Made by a program: the position numbers and the translations under genes. Below are positions 1 through 7,429 of a DNA stretch of 10,957 nt, piece after piece. The stretch is from REEB95 sp035648735 (GTDB taxonomy: Bacteria; Pseudomonadota; Alphaproteobacteria; ATCC43930; CGMCC-115725): assembly GCA_035648735.1 (NCBI GenBank), contig DASRKX010000021.1:1-10957 (forward strand), in the 5' to 3' direction. The notes beneath the pieces are model-generated. The model did not search any database. It had not been told where the DNA came from and saw only the letters and a program-made list of their open reading frames with translations. Position 1 is the stretch's first letter. Each line of letters begins with the position of its first letter.

Positions 1-1
1 C

Positions 2-205
2 GCCGACAACGCCAATCCGCTGCGTGCCTGGCAGGCGCTGGGCGAACCCGAATATCTGAGCCCGGCGCAGCGCGACGCCATCATGGCGGCCTCGGTGCCG
101 GTGATACGTCCCTGTCCCTTCCAAGAAGAGAATGGCACGACCGTCATCGCCGTCGATCTTCCCCAGCAATCGGTCGCCCTGCTGCGTATCGAGTGGGATT
201 CGTGA
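2..205 (+). CDS. C-terminal end of a GH39-like glycoside hydrolase (5' partial)
   Basis: The reading frame is open from the left edge and stops with TGA at 203-205, leaving 67 visible residues. They include the segments NANPLRAWQALGEPEYLSP and VDLPQQSVALLRIEW. In the beta-xylosidase-like GH39 family (XynB/COG3664 type), the C-terminal beta-sandwich often carries an 'NP..AW..LG.P.YP' segment and ends in a strand of the form 'L.LPP.SVALL.L', which matches. The catalytic (beta/alpha)8 barrel lies outside the window, so substrate and activity cannot be judged. The stop overlaps the likely GTG start of the next gene (GTGA), so the two are probably translationally coupled. The family call is inferred from the tail alone; another clan GH-A glycosidase is possible. 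Confidence 0.55.
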   Translation, partial: ADNANPLRAWQALGEPEYLSPAQRDAIMAASVPVIRPCPFQEENGTTVIAVDLPQQSVALLRIEWDS

Positions 206-1515
206 CAACCGGTCGTGCCACGTCGGCAACGGCGCAACAAGACCAGTTATTGGACCGCCTGCAGCGGGATTCTTTCGGCTATTTTCTGCACGAAGCGGAT
301 CCGGCGAACGGCCTGGTGCGGGACAAGACGCGGGAGGATTGGCCCGCGAGCATCGCCGCAATCGGCATGGCGCTGACCGCCTATCCCATCGGGGTCGAGC
401 GTCATTTTCTGTCGCGGGCACAGGCGATTCAACGCACGCTCATCATCTTGCGTTTCCTTGCCGCGAGCGAACAAAGCGCCGCGCCCAACGCCACCGGCTA
501 TAAGGGATTTTATTATCACTTTCTGGACATGAAATCGGGTCGCCGTGCCTGGCAGTGCGAGCTCTCCAGCGTCGATACCGCGATCCTGATCGCCGGCGTG
601 TTGACCGCGGCGACATATTTCCAGAACGCGACCCCGGAAGAAGACGAAATCCGCCGGCTCGCGGACGCGCTTTATCGCCGCGTCGATTGGCGCTGGATGC
701 TGGCCCAAGGCCAGACGGTTTGCCACGGCTGGAAGCCGGAGAGCGGGTTTCTTCCGTGGCATTGGGAGGGCTACGACGAGGCGTTGATTCTTTATATCCT
801 GGGCTTGGGCTCGCCGAGCCATCCCTTGCCGCCGGAATGCTACGCTGCCTGGGCATCGACCTATGAGTGGAAGGACGTCGACGGCATCGAGCTCCTTCAT
901 GCCGGTCCCTTGTTCATTCACCAGCTGTCGCATTTATGGGTGGATTTCCGGGGCATCGCCGATTTCTTCATGCGCGCGCATGACTGCGATTATTTCGAGA
1001 ACAGCCGCCGCAACACGCTGCTTCAACAGCGCTACGCGATCCGCAATCCGCTTGGGTTCGAGCAGTATGGCGAATTGTGCTGGGGCATCACCGCCAGCGA
1101 TGGGCCGGGCGACACGACGAGTAGGATCAAAGGCGTTGATCGCCGGTTTTTCGATTACTTAGCCCGGGGCGTCCCCTTCGGTCCCGACGATGGAACGCTG
1201 TCGCCCTGGGCGGTCGTCGCCTCATTGCCGTTTGCGCCGGAAATCGTCCTGCCGACCGTTGAAAACTTCAGTCGGATGAGACTGCACGAAGCCAACCCCT
1301 ACGGCTTCAAGGCGTCCTTCAATCCAACCTTTCCTGTCGTGCCGCCGCGCAAGGCGGGTTGGGTATCGCCTTACCACTTCGGCATCAACGAGGGCCCGAC
1401 GGTTCTGATGATTGAAAACCATCGAACAGGTTTTTTGTGGTCGCTGATGCGAAACTGTCCCTACCTGATGACCGGCTTGCGGCGCGCCGGCTTTCACGGC
1501 GGCTGGCTGAGCTGA
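202..1515 (+). CDS. Glucoamylase-like domain protein (PF10091 / GH144-type, COG5368)
   Basis: A 437-residue protein that is almost entirely one glucoamylase-like (alpha/alpha)6-barrel domain. Visible blocks are SFGYFLHEADPANGLVRDKT (24-43), YKGFYYHFLD then ELSSVDTAIL (100-129), GWKPESGFLPWHWEGYDEAL (176-195), AGPLFIHQLSHLWVDFRG (234-251) and YGELCWGITASDGPG (289-303). The order fits the PF10091 family, which includes GH144 endo-beta-1,2-glucanases and a domain of cyclic beta-1,2-glucan synthases. The acidic residues D125, E189 and D192 lie in the conserved blocks and are candidates for catalysis, by motif position only. Length matches the stand-alone family. There is no signal peptide at either possible start, so the enzyme is predicted cytoplasmic, unlike many secreted relatives. 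I chose GTG at 202 (GTGA overlap with the upstream stop); GTG at 193 would add three residues. The preceding GH39-like gene suggests cooperation on one oligosaccharide. Beta-1,2-glucan is a guess for the substrate. Confidence 0.82.
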   Translation: MTTGRATSATAQQDQLLDRLQRDSFGYFLHEADPANGLVRDKTREDWPASIAAIGMALTAYPIGVERHFLSRAQAIQRTLIILRFLAASEQSAAPNATGYKGFYYHFLDMKSGRRAWQCELSSVDTAILIAGVLTAATYFQNATPEEDEIRRLADALYRRVDWRWMLAQGQTVCHGWKPESGFLPWHWEGYDEALILYILGLGSPSHPLPPECYAAWASTYEWKDVDGIELLHAGPLFIHQLSHLWVDFRGIADFFMRAHDCDYFENSRRNTLLQQRYAIRNPLGFEQYGELCWGITASDGPGDTTSRIKGVDRRFFDYLARGVPFGPDDGTLSPWAVVASLPFAPEIVLPTVENFSRMRLHEANPYGFKASFNPTFPVVPPRKAGWVSPYHFGINEGPTVLMIENHRTGFLWSLMRNCPYLMTGLRRAGFHGGWLS

Positions 1516-1530
1516 GGGGGAGGAATTTCG

Positions 1531-2106
1531 ATGGCATCCAAATTTCATCGCGGCGCGATTGCTTATACGCAGAACGGGCGCAGTTACATCGTCGACGAAG
1601 TCGATGGCGGCGTCGTCTATTGCTCCGCCGAGAGCGGTGCCGAAACCGAGTTTCCCGAATCCGCGTTGCTGACCGAGGCGGAATGGGCTGCCCGGCTGGA
1701 CAGCAAAAAAGGTTCGCTCTACGCGCGGGTGAAACAAGGGCGGCTTTATAGCGCGCTTCCGGCCAAGGTCGATCGCGCGGCGGCGGAACAGATGCTCGCG
1801 AAAATCGAGCGGCTGAAGCCCGGCATGCTTGACTACGCGGCTTTCACGATTGCCGCGCGAACCCTGGCCGAGGCCGGCGACGCGGACCAGGCGGCCGATT
1901 TGTCGATCGTCAAATGCCGCGAAATCTTCGACGCGGCGAAGCCCGAAATTCGCGCCGGCTTGCTGGCCGCGATCATCGACGCGCCGCCGGCGGCGCTGGT
2001 CGGCGCCGGCCGGCTCGGCGACAACCTCATGCGCGCGCTGCTGGACAAGGGCATGATCGAACACGCCGCGGCCTTCGAGGAATTCGGCGACCGCCGACGC
2101 GAATAG
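1531..2106 (+). CDS. Hypothetical protein, 191 aa, third gene of the GH run
   Basis: I do not recognise this protein. It starts at ATG 1531 with a strong Shine-Dalgarno (GGGGGAGGA at 1516-1524, six bases upstream) and lies 15 bp after the glucoamylase-like gene, so it is very likely co-transcribed. The first ~45 residues look like a small beta-rich unit with the polar/hydrophobic alternation of short strands (GAIAYTQNGRSYIVDEVDGG). The rest (about 50-191) is alanine-rich and helical, with a weakly TPR-like look (ML.KIERLKPGMLDYAAFTIAARTLAEAGD). It has no signal peptide, transmembrane segment, recognisable catalytic motif or metal site, so it is predicted soluble and cytoplasmic. Codon use resembles its neighbours. 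Position suggests an accessory role linked to the glycosidases, or simple hitch-hiking in the operon. It ends 10 bp before the stop of the convergent binding-protein gene. Confidence 0.7.
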   Translation: MASKFHRGAIAYTQNGRSYIVDEVDGGVVYCSAESGAETEFPESALLTEAEWAARLDSKKGSLYARVKQGRLYSALPAKVDRAAAEQMLAKIERLKPGMLDYAAFTIAARTLAEAGDADQAADLSIVKCREIFDAAKPEIRAGLLAAIIDAPPAALVGAGRLGDNLMRALLDKGMIEHAAAFEEFGDRRRE

Positions 2107-2116
2107 GCGGGACGCC

Positions 2117-3361
2117 TCAGGTCTTGAGCGGCGGATAGTCGCGCGAGAAGACCGGCTGCTCGAGGAACTTCTTGGGATCGTAGTGCCAGAACTGGCTGAC
2201 CTGCGGGTAGGTCTTGATCGTCGTGTTGACGAGCTTGCCGTTCTTCTTGTCGATGCGGCGGATATAGACCGTGAAGGTCAAATTGCCGTATTCGTCGAAC
2301 TTGACCGGGCCGCGCGGCGTGTCGGTCAGCGATACGCCCTTGATCGCCTTCACCAGCACGTCGCGGTCGTCGACCTTGCCGCCGGTCTTCTTGAGCGCCG
2401 CTTCGAGGATCTGGCCGTCGACATAGAGGGCGGCGGCGTAGAACCCGATGGGCGCGTCCGCGCCGCTGTATTTGCGCATCGCGGCGATGAAGCGCTTGTT
2501 GGACTCGCTCTCCAGGTCAAGGGTGTAAGGGATCGAATTGATGACCCCGATCGCCTCGTCGCCGAAATTCTGCAGGATGCTGTCGTCGGCGACGGTTGAG
2601 CCGCCAAGCAGCGGCAGCTTGATGCCCTGGTCGCGATATTGCTTGATGAACTTGATCGGGTTGGCGCCGGCGTAGACCAGCACGACGACATCCGCCTGGT
2701 TCGGATCGATCTGCGCGAGATAGGGCGTGTAGTCGGGCGTGTTGAACGGCGACCACAGCTTGTTGACGACGCGGCCGCCATCCTCCTCGAACGCCTTTTG
2801 GAAGCCGCCGACCTGCTCGTAGCCGAAAGCAAAATCATCCCCGGCGGTGAGGGCACGCTTCAGGTTCATTTCCTTGTAGGCGTAATCCGCCAGCGGATAG
2901 AGGCATTGCGCCGAGCTGTCCGAGGTCCGCACCTGGTAGGGGTTGGTGTGGCGCTGCGTCAGATCCTCGGCGCCGCCGAAACCCAAGGTCGGCATCTTGT
3001 TTTGGCCGAGATAGTCCTGGATGGCGAGCCACTCGAAGGCGGCAAGCGGTCCCATGATCAAATCGACCTTGTCGCGCTCGACCAACTCGATCGCCTTGGT
3101 CTTGGCGCCGGCTGGATTGCCGCCGGTGTCGGCGACGACAAGCTCGACCTTGCGGCCGGCGAGGCTGAAATTCTTTTCCTTGAGGAAGCAGGTGATGCCT
3201 TCCTCGAGGTGAAGGCCGCCGGCGGCCAGACCACCGGTCTTTACGGTCATCAAGCCGATCTTGATCGGCTTCTGCTGCGCATAGGCGGGCAGCGGCAAGC
3301 TCGCGGCGCCGGCAATGGCTGCCGTGCCGGCAAGAAATTTGCGGCGATTGATCCTTGTCAT
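2117..3361 (-). CDS. ABC transporter substrate-binding protein, branched-chain amino acid type (orphan, Tat-exported)
   Basis: A 414-residue periplasmic ligand-binding protein of the Peripla_BP_6/LivK class. The N-terminus MTRINRRKFLAGTAAIAG carries a twin-arginine motif (R6-R7-K-F-L), a hydrophobic core and a likely cleavage site after A28 (AYA|QQ). The mature protein opens with PIKIGLMTVKTGGLAAGG and continues with family landmarks: a VDLIMGPLAAFEWLAIQDYL segment near 100, an 'F.FGYEQVGGFQKAFEEDGG' segment near 180, and a DTPRGPVKFDEYGN segment near the C-terminus. Start choice: ATG at 3361 has GGGAGAG upstream and a proper Tat peptide; the upstream frame to 3487 is not protein-like. No LivH/M/G/F permease or ATPase gene is adjacent, so it either serves a transporter encoded elsewhere or acts as a sensor component. 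Ligands of this class range from amino acids to amides, urea and aromatic acids; the sequence does not say which. Confidence 0.9.
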   Translation of the reverse strand: MTRINRRKFLAGTAAIAGAASLPLPAYAQQKPIKIGLMTVKTGGLAAGGLHLEEGITCFLKEKNFSLAGRKVELVVADTGGNPAGAKTKAIELVERDKVDLIMGPLAAFEWLAIQDYLGQNKMPTLGFGGAEDLTQRHTNPYQVRTSDSSAQCLYPLADYAYKEMNLKRALTAGDDFAFGYEQVGGFQKAFEEDGGRVVNKLWSPFNTPDYTPYLAQIDPNQADVVVLVYAGANPIKFIKQYRDQGIKLPLLGGSTVADDSILQNFGDEAIGVINSIPYTLDLESESNKRFIAAMRKYSGADAPIGFYAAALYVDGQILEAALKKTGGKVDDRDVLVKAIKGVSLTDTPRGPVKFDEYGNLTFTVYIRRIDKKNGKLVNTTIKTYPQVSQFWHYDPKKFLEQPVFSRDYPPLKT

Positions 3362-3410
3362 GTCGTTTCTCTCCCATAGCCGCGCCATTCGGCGCCGGTT
3401 GCTGCGCGTC

Positions 3411-3440
3411 AGTATAGGAGCGCCGGCGACGCCCCGCCAA
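3411..3440 (-). promoter_or_regulatory. Putative sigma-70-type promoter of the substrate-binding protein gene
   Basis: On the minus strand, TATACT (-10, 3411-3416) lies 18 bases downstream of TTGGCG (-35, 3435-3440). The -10 matches TATAAT at 5 of 6 positions and the -35 matches TTGACA at 4 of 6. Transcription would start near 3404, giving a leader of about 43 nt that contains the GGGAGAG ribosome-binding site. This rests on pattern and spacing only. Confidence 0.45.
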
Positions 3441-3457
3441 TCGTCCTCCGAGTAACC

Positions 3458-3478
3458 GCGTGGGGCGCCTGCCCACGC
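3458..3478. promoter_or_regulatory. Inverted repeat in the divergent binding-protein/CMD promoter region
   Basis: Perfect 7-bp arms GCGTGGG and CCCACGC flank a 7-base centre (GCGCCTG). The repeat sits in the 223-bp space between the divergent binding-protein and CMD genes, just upstream of the putative -35 of the binding-protein gene. It has no T-tract, so it is not a terminator. A dimeric regulator site acting on one or both genes is possible, but in DNA this GC-rich a 7-bp match can arise by chance. Confidence 0.25.
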
Positions 3479-3584
3479 TGCCCACAACGCTCCTGCACAG
3501 CCGCTGGCGGGCGCGGCGGCCTTTTGCTATGCCAATAACCGGGTTTGCGCGGCGACCGGATAGCGCGCGGCAACGGAGGGTTTG

Positions 3585-4238
3585 ATGGCGAAACAGCGGA
3601 TCAGTTACGTGGACCTGAAGGATATGACGCCGGAGATGCGGGCGGAGATGGAGCGCTGCCAGCGGGAGGGCACGCCGCGGCCTGAGAGCTCGGCGGTGCG
3701 GGCGCATGTCCCGGCGTGTTTCTGGTTCTTCGCCAATTCCTGGCGCGACATCTTCCGCAACGGGGTTCTCGATCATTCGCTGAAGGAGCTGTGCCGGCTT
3801 TACGTCTCGCGTTCGGTGCAGTGCGAATATTGCGGCAACCAGCGCTCGGTGAAGGCGGCGAGGGCTGGCGCGGTGATCGAGGATCATGTGATGGACCTGC
3901 TGAACTTCGAGAAATCGGTTAAATACACCGAGCGTCAGAAGGCGGCGCTGGCCTATGCCGAGGCGATCACCTGGCATCTGACGACGGACGATACGTTCTG
4001 GGACCGGCTGCACGGTCAGTTCAGCGAGAAGGAGTTGGTGGAGCTGGGCTGCATGATCGGGCTGACGCTGGGCCAGCAGAGTTGGCTGCGTCTCCTCAAC
4101 ATCGACCACCACCAGGTGCTGACCGGGACCGATGCCTCGATGGCGCCGGGCTTCGAGGACGCGGCCAAGCTGGCGCAAACCAAGGCCGCGCCCGACTACT
4201 GGGCGAAATCAACCCCGCGACCCGGCACCGCGCACTGA
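3585..4238 (+). CDS. Carboxymuconolactone decarboxylase / AhpD-fold family protein
   Basis: A 217-residue soluble protein with the CMD/AhpD signature block KELCRLYVSRSVQCEYCGNQ (67-86), including the CxxC pair C80 and C83, then a long helical second half (YTERQKAALAYAEAITWHLT; LGCMIGLTLGQQSWLRLLN). Aligned by spacing to mycobacterial AhpD, the relay glutamate is kept (E68, 12 residues before the first Cys), but the two histidines expected between and after the cysteines are Y82 and R87. It therefore keeps a potential redox disulfide yet lacks the full AhpD peroxidase relay, and is not a canonical gamma-carboxymuconolactone decarboxylase either. Start: ATG 3585 follows GGAGGG (3575-3580) by four bases; TTG at 3582 would be too close. 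The 3' end overlaps the convergent Na/Pi gene by 43 bp. Divergence from the binding protein hints at shared control of uptake and oxidation of one compound; this is inference. Confidence 0.85.
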   Translation: MAKQRISYVDLKDMTPEMRAEMERCQREGTPRPESSAVRAHVPACFWFFANSWRDIFRNGVLDHSLKELCRLYVSRSVQCEYCGNQRSVKAARAGAVIEDHVMDLLNFEKSVKYTERQKAALAYAEAITWHLTTDDTFWDRLHGQFSEKELVELGCMIGLTLGQQSWLRLLNIDHHQVLTGTDASMAPGFEDAAKLAQTKAAPDYWAKSTPRPGTAH

Positions 4239-5926
4239 GAAGCCGACGCCGGCGGTATTGCGGCAGACGCGTCGGCGACCGCCGCGGCAAGGGGCACGGC
4301 CTCGGTTTGCTCTGTTTCGCGCTCGACCTGCGCCGCGACCAGGCCGCCGTAACGCCGCAATAGCCAGACCACGCGTTCGAGCAGGCTGGTGAGGGCATAG
4401 AGATGCGCCTGGTCCGCGGCAGAAAGCCCGCGATCCGCGGCCATGACGCGACGGCGCAGGGCATCGACAAGACTTTCGCGGTCGGCGGTGAGCCGGCGCA
4501 GCAACACGAGATCGTCCGGACTCCGGCTGCGCACCGCCTCGTCGGCCGTCAGCAATAGCGCGCCTAAACCCTCGCCAATGTTCTGCGCCAGCGAACGCAT
4601 CGCTTCGGCCTCGAAGGGCCGTGCCAGCTCCTCGCCCGCCTCGTCGAGCGATTCATGGATCGACCGCAGCAGGGCGTTGCAGCCGCGCCGGTCGGCGGCG
4701 CGCTCGAGGAGGTCGCGGCTCGCCGCGCTGTCCGCCAGATCGTCGAGGAAGGCGGCGATGGCACCCGCAAGCGCCGTTGCGACGCCAATGACGGCCGCGC
4801 GCTGAAGTCCGCGTTCGGCCGGCGGCAACTGGTCGGCGATGCCGAGATAGAGCGGCGTCAAGGCGAACAGCCGGGCCTGCTCCTTGTCGACGAGCCCGAG
4901 TGCCGATTCCGGCTCGTCCACCGCCTGTTCATACAGGTACCGCGGCTTGGCTAGATTTTCCTCGACCGAGGGCGGCATCAGCCGGTCGAGCACCGGCTTC
5001 AATGGTCGCGTGAAAAGAATTTGCGCGACCACCGCTGCGATCTGACAGGCGACGTAGACCGCGGCGACCTGATGGCCCGTATCGACGCCGATGCCGCCCG
5101 ACCAGTGCATCAAGAACGGCAGGCCGCTGGTTTGCTCGAACAGGAAGAGCGGCAGCAGCAGCATGACACCGACGATCTTGAAAAAGGCCTGATAGGCCGC
5201 GAGCTGGCGCGGCAGACCGGAAATCCGGAAGCCGATGAAATAGGTGGCAATGCCCGAGCCGACGCTGGCGCCGAAGATCACCAGGGCGGCCTGCGTCGGC
5301 GTCAGCAGCCCGGCCGCGGTCATGGCGATGGCCATGACCGCCACGGTGGCCGAGGATTGCACCAGCATGGCGAATGCGGCGCCGGCGAGCAGCGCCGTCA
5401 CGGTGTATCGCGTCGAGGCCGCGAGCATTTCGGTCGCCCAGCCCAACGCGTGCACGTCGTGCGAGCCGCCGCGCATCATCTCGAGGCCGAGGAACAGCAT
5501 GCCGAGGGCGAACAGAGTCGATACAATCGGGCGCCACCGTGGCGAGCGGTCGAGATTGAAATAAAAGCAAAGCCCGGCGAGCGCGATCAGCCCCAGCACG
5601 AAGAGATGGATGTCGACCGCGGCGAGCATCACCAGCACCGAGGTGCCGACATTGGACCACGCCAGGATGGGCGCTGCCTCGACGGCGGTGATCAGGTCGG
5701 CCTTGGCCAGGCTGATCAGGATCACCGTCACGGCATTGGTGCTTTGCGTCAGAGCACCCGCCGCCAGGCCGACGGCGGCGGCCAGCACCGGCTGGCCGGT
5801 CGAGCGCGCGACCCAGCGCCGCAAGCTGCGGCCGGCCATCTGGCCCATATTGGCGCCGATGCCCTTGACCCCGATGAAGAAGAGGCCGAGGCCGGCGCAA
5901 ATCGAAATGAATGCGTTCACGATCAT
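4196..5926 (-). CDS. Na+/phosphate cotransporter family protein with PhoU-like C-terminal domain
   Basis: A 576-residue inner-membrane protein of the Na/Pi-cotransporter (NptA/YjbB-like) family. Residues 1 to about 310 hold the membrane segments, with the two inverted QSS-type repeats typical of the family: TQSTNAVTV (60-68) and QSSATVAV (190-197). A cytosolic, helical, acidic PhoU-like domain follows (about 370-540, 'RDLLERAADRRGCNALLRSI', 'LDEAGEELARPFEAEAMRSL'), then a low-complexity alanine/proline tail. Bacterial relatives move phosphate with sodium, in some cases outward. The first repeat reads QSTN rather than the usual QSSS, a mild variation. The start ATG at 5926 leads directly into the first hydrophobic segment but has no clear Shine-Dalgarno. 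A Pho-box-like direct repeat lies 59 bp upstream. The 3' end overlaps the CMD gene tail-to-tail. Confidence 0.9.
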   Translation of the reverse strand: MIVNAFISICAGLGLFFIGVKGIGANMGQMAGRSLRRWVARSTGQPVLAAAVGLAAGALTQSTNAVTVILISLAKADLITAVEAAPILAWSNVGTSVLVMLAAVDIHLFVLGLIALAGLCFYFNLDRSPRWRPIVSTLFALGMLFLGLEMMRGGSHDVHALGWATEMLAASTRYTVTALLAGAAFAMLVQSSATVAVMAIAMTAAGLLTPTQAALVIFGASVGSGIATYFIGFRISGLPRQLAAYQAFFKIVGVMLLLPLFLFEQTSGLPFLMHWSGGIGVDTGHQVAAVYVACQIAAVVAQILFTRPLKPVLDRLMPPSVEENLAKPRYLYEQAVDEPESALGLVDKEQARLFALTPLYLGIADQLPPAERGLQRAAVIGVATALAGAIAAFLDDLADSAASRDLLERAADRRGCNALLRSIHESLDEAGEELARPFEAEAMRSLAQNIGEGLGALLLTADEAVRSRSPDDLVLLRRLTADRESLVDALRRRVMAADRGLSAADQAHLYALTSLLERVVWLLRRYGGLVAAQVERETEQTEAVPLAAAVADASAAIPPASASQCAVPGRGVDFAQ

Positions 5927-5985
5927 CCAGCGGAGAATAGCGGGGCGGCACTGCGGTTGCAGCCCTGACGAGCTATCAAAACGAC

Positions 5986-6003
5986 ATGACGGTTTGATGA
6001 CGG
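5986..6003 (-). promoter_or_regulatory. Candidate Pho box (PhoB-binding direct repeat) upstream of the Na/Pi cotransporter
   Basis: The minus strand reads CCGTCAT-CAAA-CCGTCAT: two identical 7-mers separated by four mostly A/T bases (11-bp period). The PhoB consensus is CTGTCAT-N4-CTGTCAT, so each half matches 6 of 7. The box ends 59 bp before the start codon of the phosphate cotransporter and faces the right way. No strong -10 is visible downstream (GATAGC or TAGCTC are the best candidates). It lies between the end of the MFS gene and this start, so it would give the cotransporter its own promoter. Confidence 0.55.
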
Positions 6004-6034
6004 CCGGCCGGAAAGGTCTGATGAAAACGCTATG

Positions 6035-7429
6035 CTAGCGCTGCATCAGGCGCAGGCTGCTGATGATTGCGGCGGCGGCGGCGAAGCCGGCGCCGACCAG
6101 GATAGAAGTGGATTCGGCATGCGATGCCGCGGCCGCGCTTGCGGCGCCGAGGCCGAAGATCAGCGATACCATCGCCGTGCCGGTGGTCTGACCCAGGAGC
6201 CGCGCTGTCGAGATGATGGCACCGGCGCCGGCGCTACGCTCGCGCGGCGCATTGGCGAGGATGGCGCGGTTGTTGGGCGACTGGAACGCGCCGAAGCCGA
6301 AGCCGCAGATCGTCATGCGCCAGGCGACGTCTGTCATGCTGGGATGCGCCGGCAGGAACGCGACCAGCGCCAGGCCGATCGCCATGACGGCGAGGCCGAT
6401 GCCGCCGAGAATGCCGGCTGGATAACGGTCCGCGAGCCGGCCGGCGATGGGGGCGACGACCGCGATGGTAAGCGGCCAGGGCGTGATCAGAAGCCCGGTC
6501 TGCACCTGCGACAAGCCGAGTGCGTGCTCGAAATAGAACGGTAGCGAGACCAGCGCCATGCTCTGGGCGATGAAGGAGCCGATCGAGGTCAGCACCGACA
6601 GCGAGAAGATCGGTCGCGCGAAGAGGCCGACCGGCAACATCGGAAACGGAATAACCGTTTGGCGCCAGACGAACAGCGCACCGAACAGCAGCGCCACGAC
6701 GAACACCGCGGCGACGAACCGCCCGTTCTCGCCATGTCCAAGCCCGTCGATGCAGACGATGAGCAGCCCGAAGGCGAGGGCATTGAGGATGGCGCTCCAG
6801 AAATCGAAACGGTGCGGCGAGCGTCGGTTGGCGGGCAGGTATTTGATGCCGAGCGCCAGCGCCGTGATGCCCAACGGCACATTGACGAGGAACAGCCACT
6901 GCCACTGCGCGATCGCGAGGATGCCGGCGGCGACGGTCGGCCCCGCCGCCGAGGAGGTGGCGATGATAAAGGCGTTGATGCCGATGCCGCGGCCGAGCGA
7001 CAGGCGCGGATAGGTGAAGCGAATGAGCGCAGCATTGACGCTCATCAGCCCGGCCGCACCCGCTCCCTGGACGGCACGCAGGCTCGCCAGCATCGGCAGC
7101 GTGGCCGACGTCGCGCAGAGCAGCGAGGCCATGGTGAAAACGATAAGCCCGACGACATAGACGCGACGGTAGCCGTAGATATCGCCGAGCGATGCCAGCG
7201 GCAGCAGCAGGATCATGATCGCGAGCTGATAGGCGTTGATGACCCAGATCGACGCCGCCGGGCTGGCGTTCAGGTTCTCGGCGATGGTCGGCAGCGCGAC
7301 ATTGGCGATGCTGGCATCGAGAATCGACATCGCGACCGCGATGCCGATCGTGACGACGGCCCAGAACCGTCGCGGGTGCGGCAGGCCGTCCTCAAGCTCG
7401 GTGGAAAGAAGTGCGCGGGGTGCATCCAT
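6035..7429 (-). CDS. MFS transporter, DHA2 (EmrB/QacA-type) drug exporter family
   Basis: A 464-residue multi-spanning inner-membrane protein, predicted to export small molecules by proton antiport. Visible signatures are LDASIANVALPTIA (37-50), the DHA2 motif with a membrane acid at D38; SIWVINAYQLAIMILLLPLA (60-79); motif A LGDIYGYRRVYVVG (81-94); the antiporter stretch SSAAGPTVAAGILAIAQWQW leading into LFLVNVPLG; and a second motif-A-like GRLADRYPAG halfway. Length and order fit 12-14 TM DHA2 exporters, slightly short for 14 TM. Start chosen at ATG 7429 because homology-like sequence begins there; the open frame runs on to 7756 without recognisable domain content. There is no Shine-Dalgarno and the predicted leader is very short. 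No EmrA-type adaptor gene is adjacent, so it probably works alone. The substrate cannot be told from sequence. Confidence 0.9.
   Translation of the reverse strand: MDAPRALLSTELEDGLPHPRRFWAVVTIGIAVAMSILDASIANVALPTIAENLNASPAASIWVINAYQLAIMILLLPLASLGDIYGYRRVYVVGLIVFTMASLLCATSATLPMLASLRAVQGAGAAGLMSVNAALIRFTYPRLSLGRGIGINAFIIATSSAAGPTVAAGILAIAQWQWLFLVNVPLGITALALGIKYLPANRRSPHRFDFWSAILNALAFGLLIVCIDGLGHGENGRFVAAVFVVALLFGALFVWRQTVIPFPMLPVGLFARPIFSLSVLTSIGSFIAQSMALVSLPFYFEHALGLSQVQTGLLITPWPLTIAVVAPIAGRLADRYPAGILGGIGLAVMAIGLALVAFLPAHPSMTDVAWRMTICGFGFGAFQSPNNRAILANAPRERSAGAGAIISTARLLGQTTGTAMVSLIFGLGAASAAAASHAESTSILVGAGFAAAAAIISSLRLMQR

Noticed and set aside
1222..2064. 280-codon minus-strand open frame opposite the glucoamylase-like gene and the 191-residue gene
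   Set aside because: It has no ribosome-binding site or recognisable motif, and the plus-strand frames have proper starts and family motifs.
2105..2117. Small hairpin AGGCG-GGA-CGCCT between the convergent stops considered as a terminator
   Set aside because: It has only a 5-bp stem with a 3-base loop and no T-tract on either strand.
3362..3487. Extension of the binding protein upstream of the Tat signal
   Set aside because: It would bury the Tat signal 42 residues inside the protein and cover a good promoter; ATG 3361 has its own Shine-Dalgarno.
2835..4178. 447-codon minus-strand open frame spanning parts of the binding-protein and CMD genes
   Set aside because: It crosses two well-identified genes and their promoter region and is arginine-rich with no domain; it is a shadow of GC-rich codon bias.
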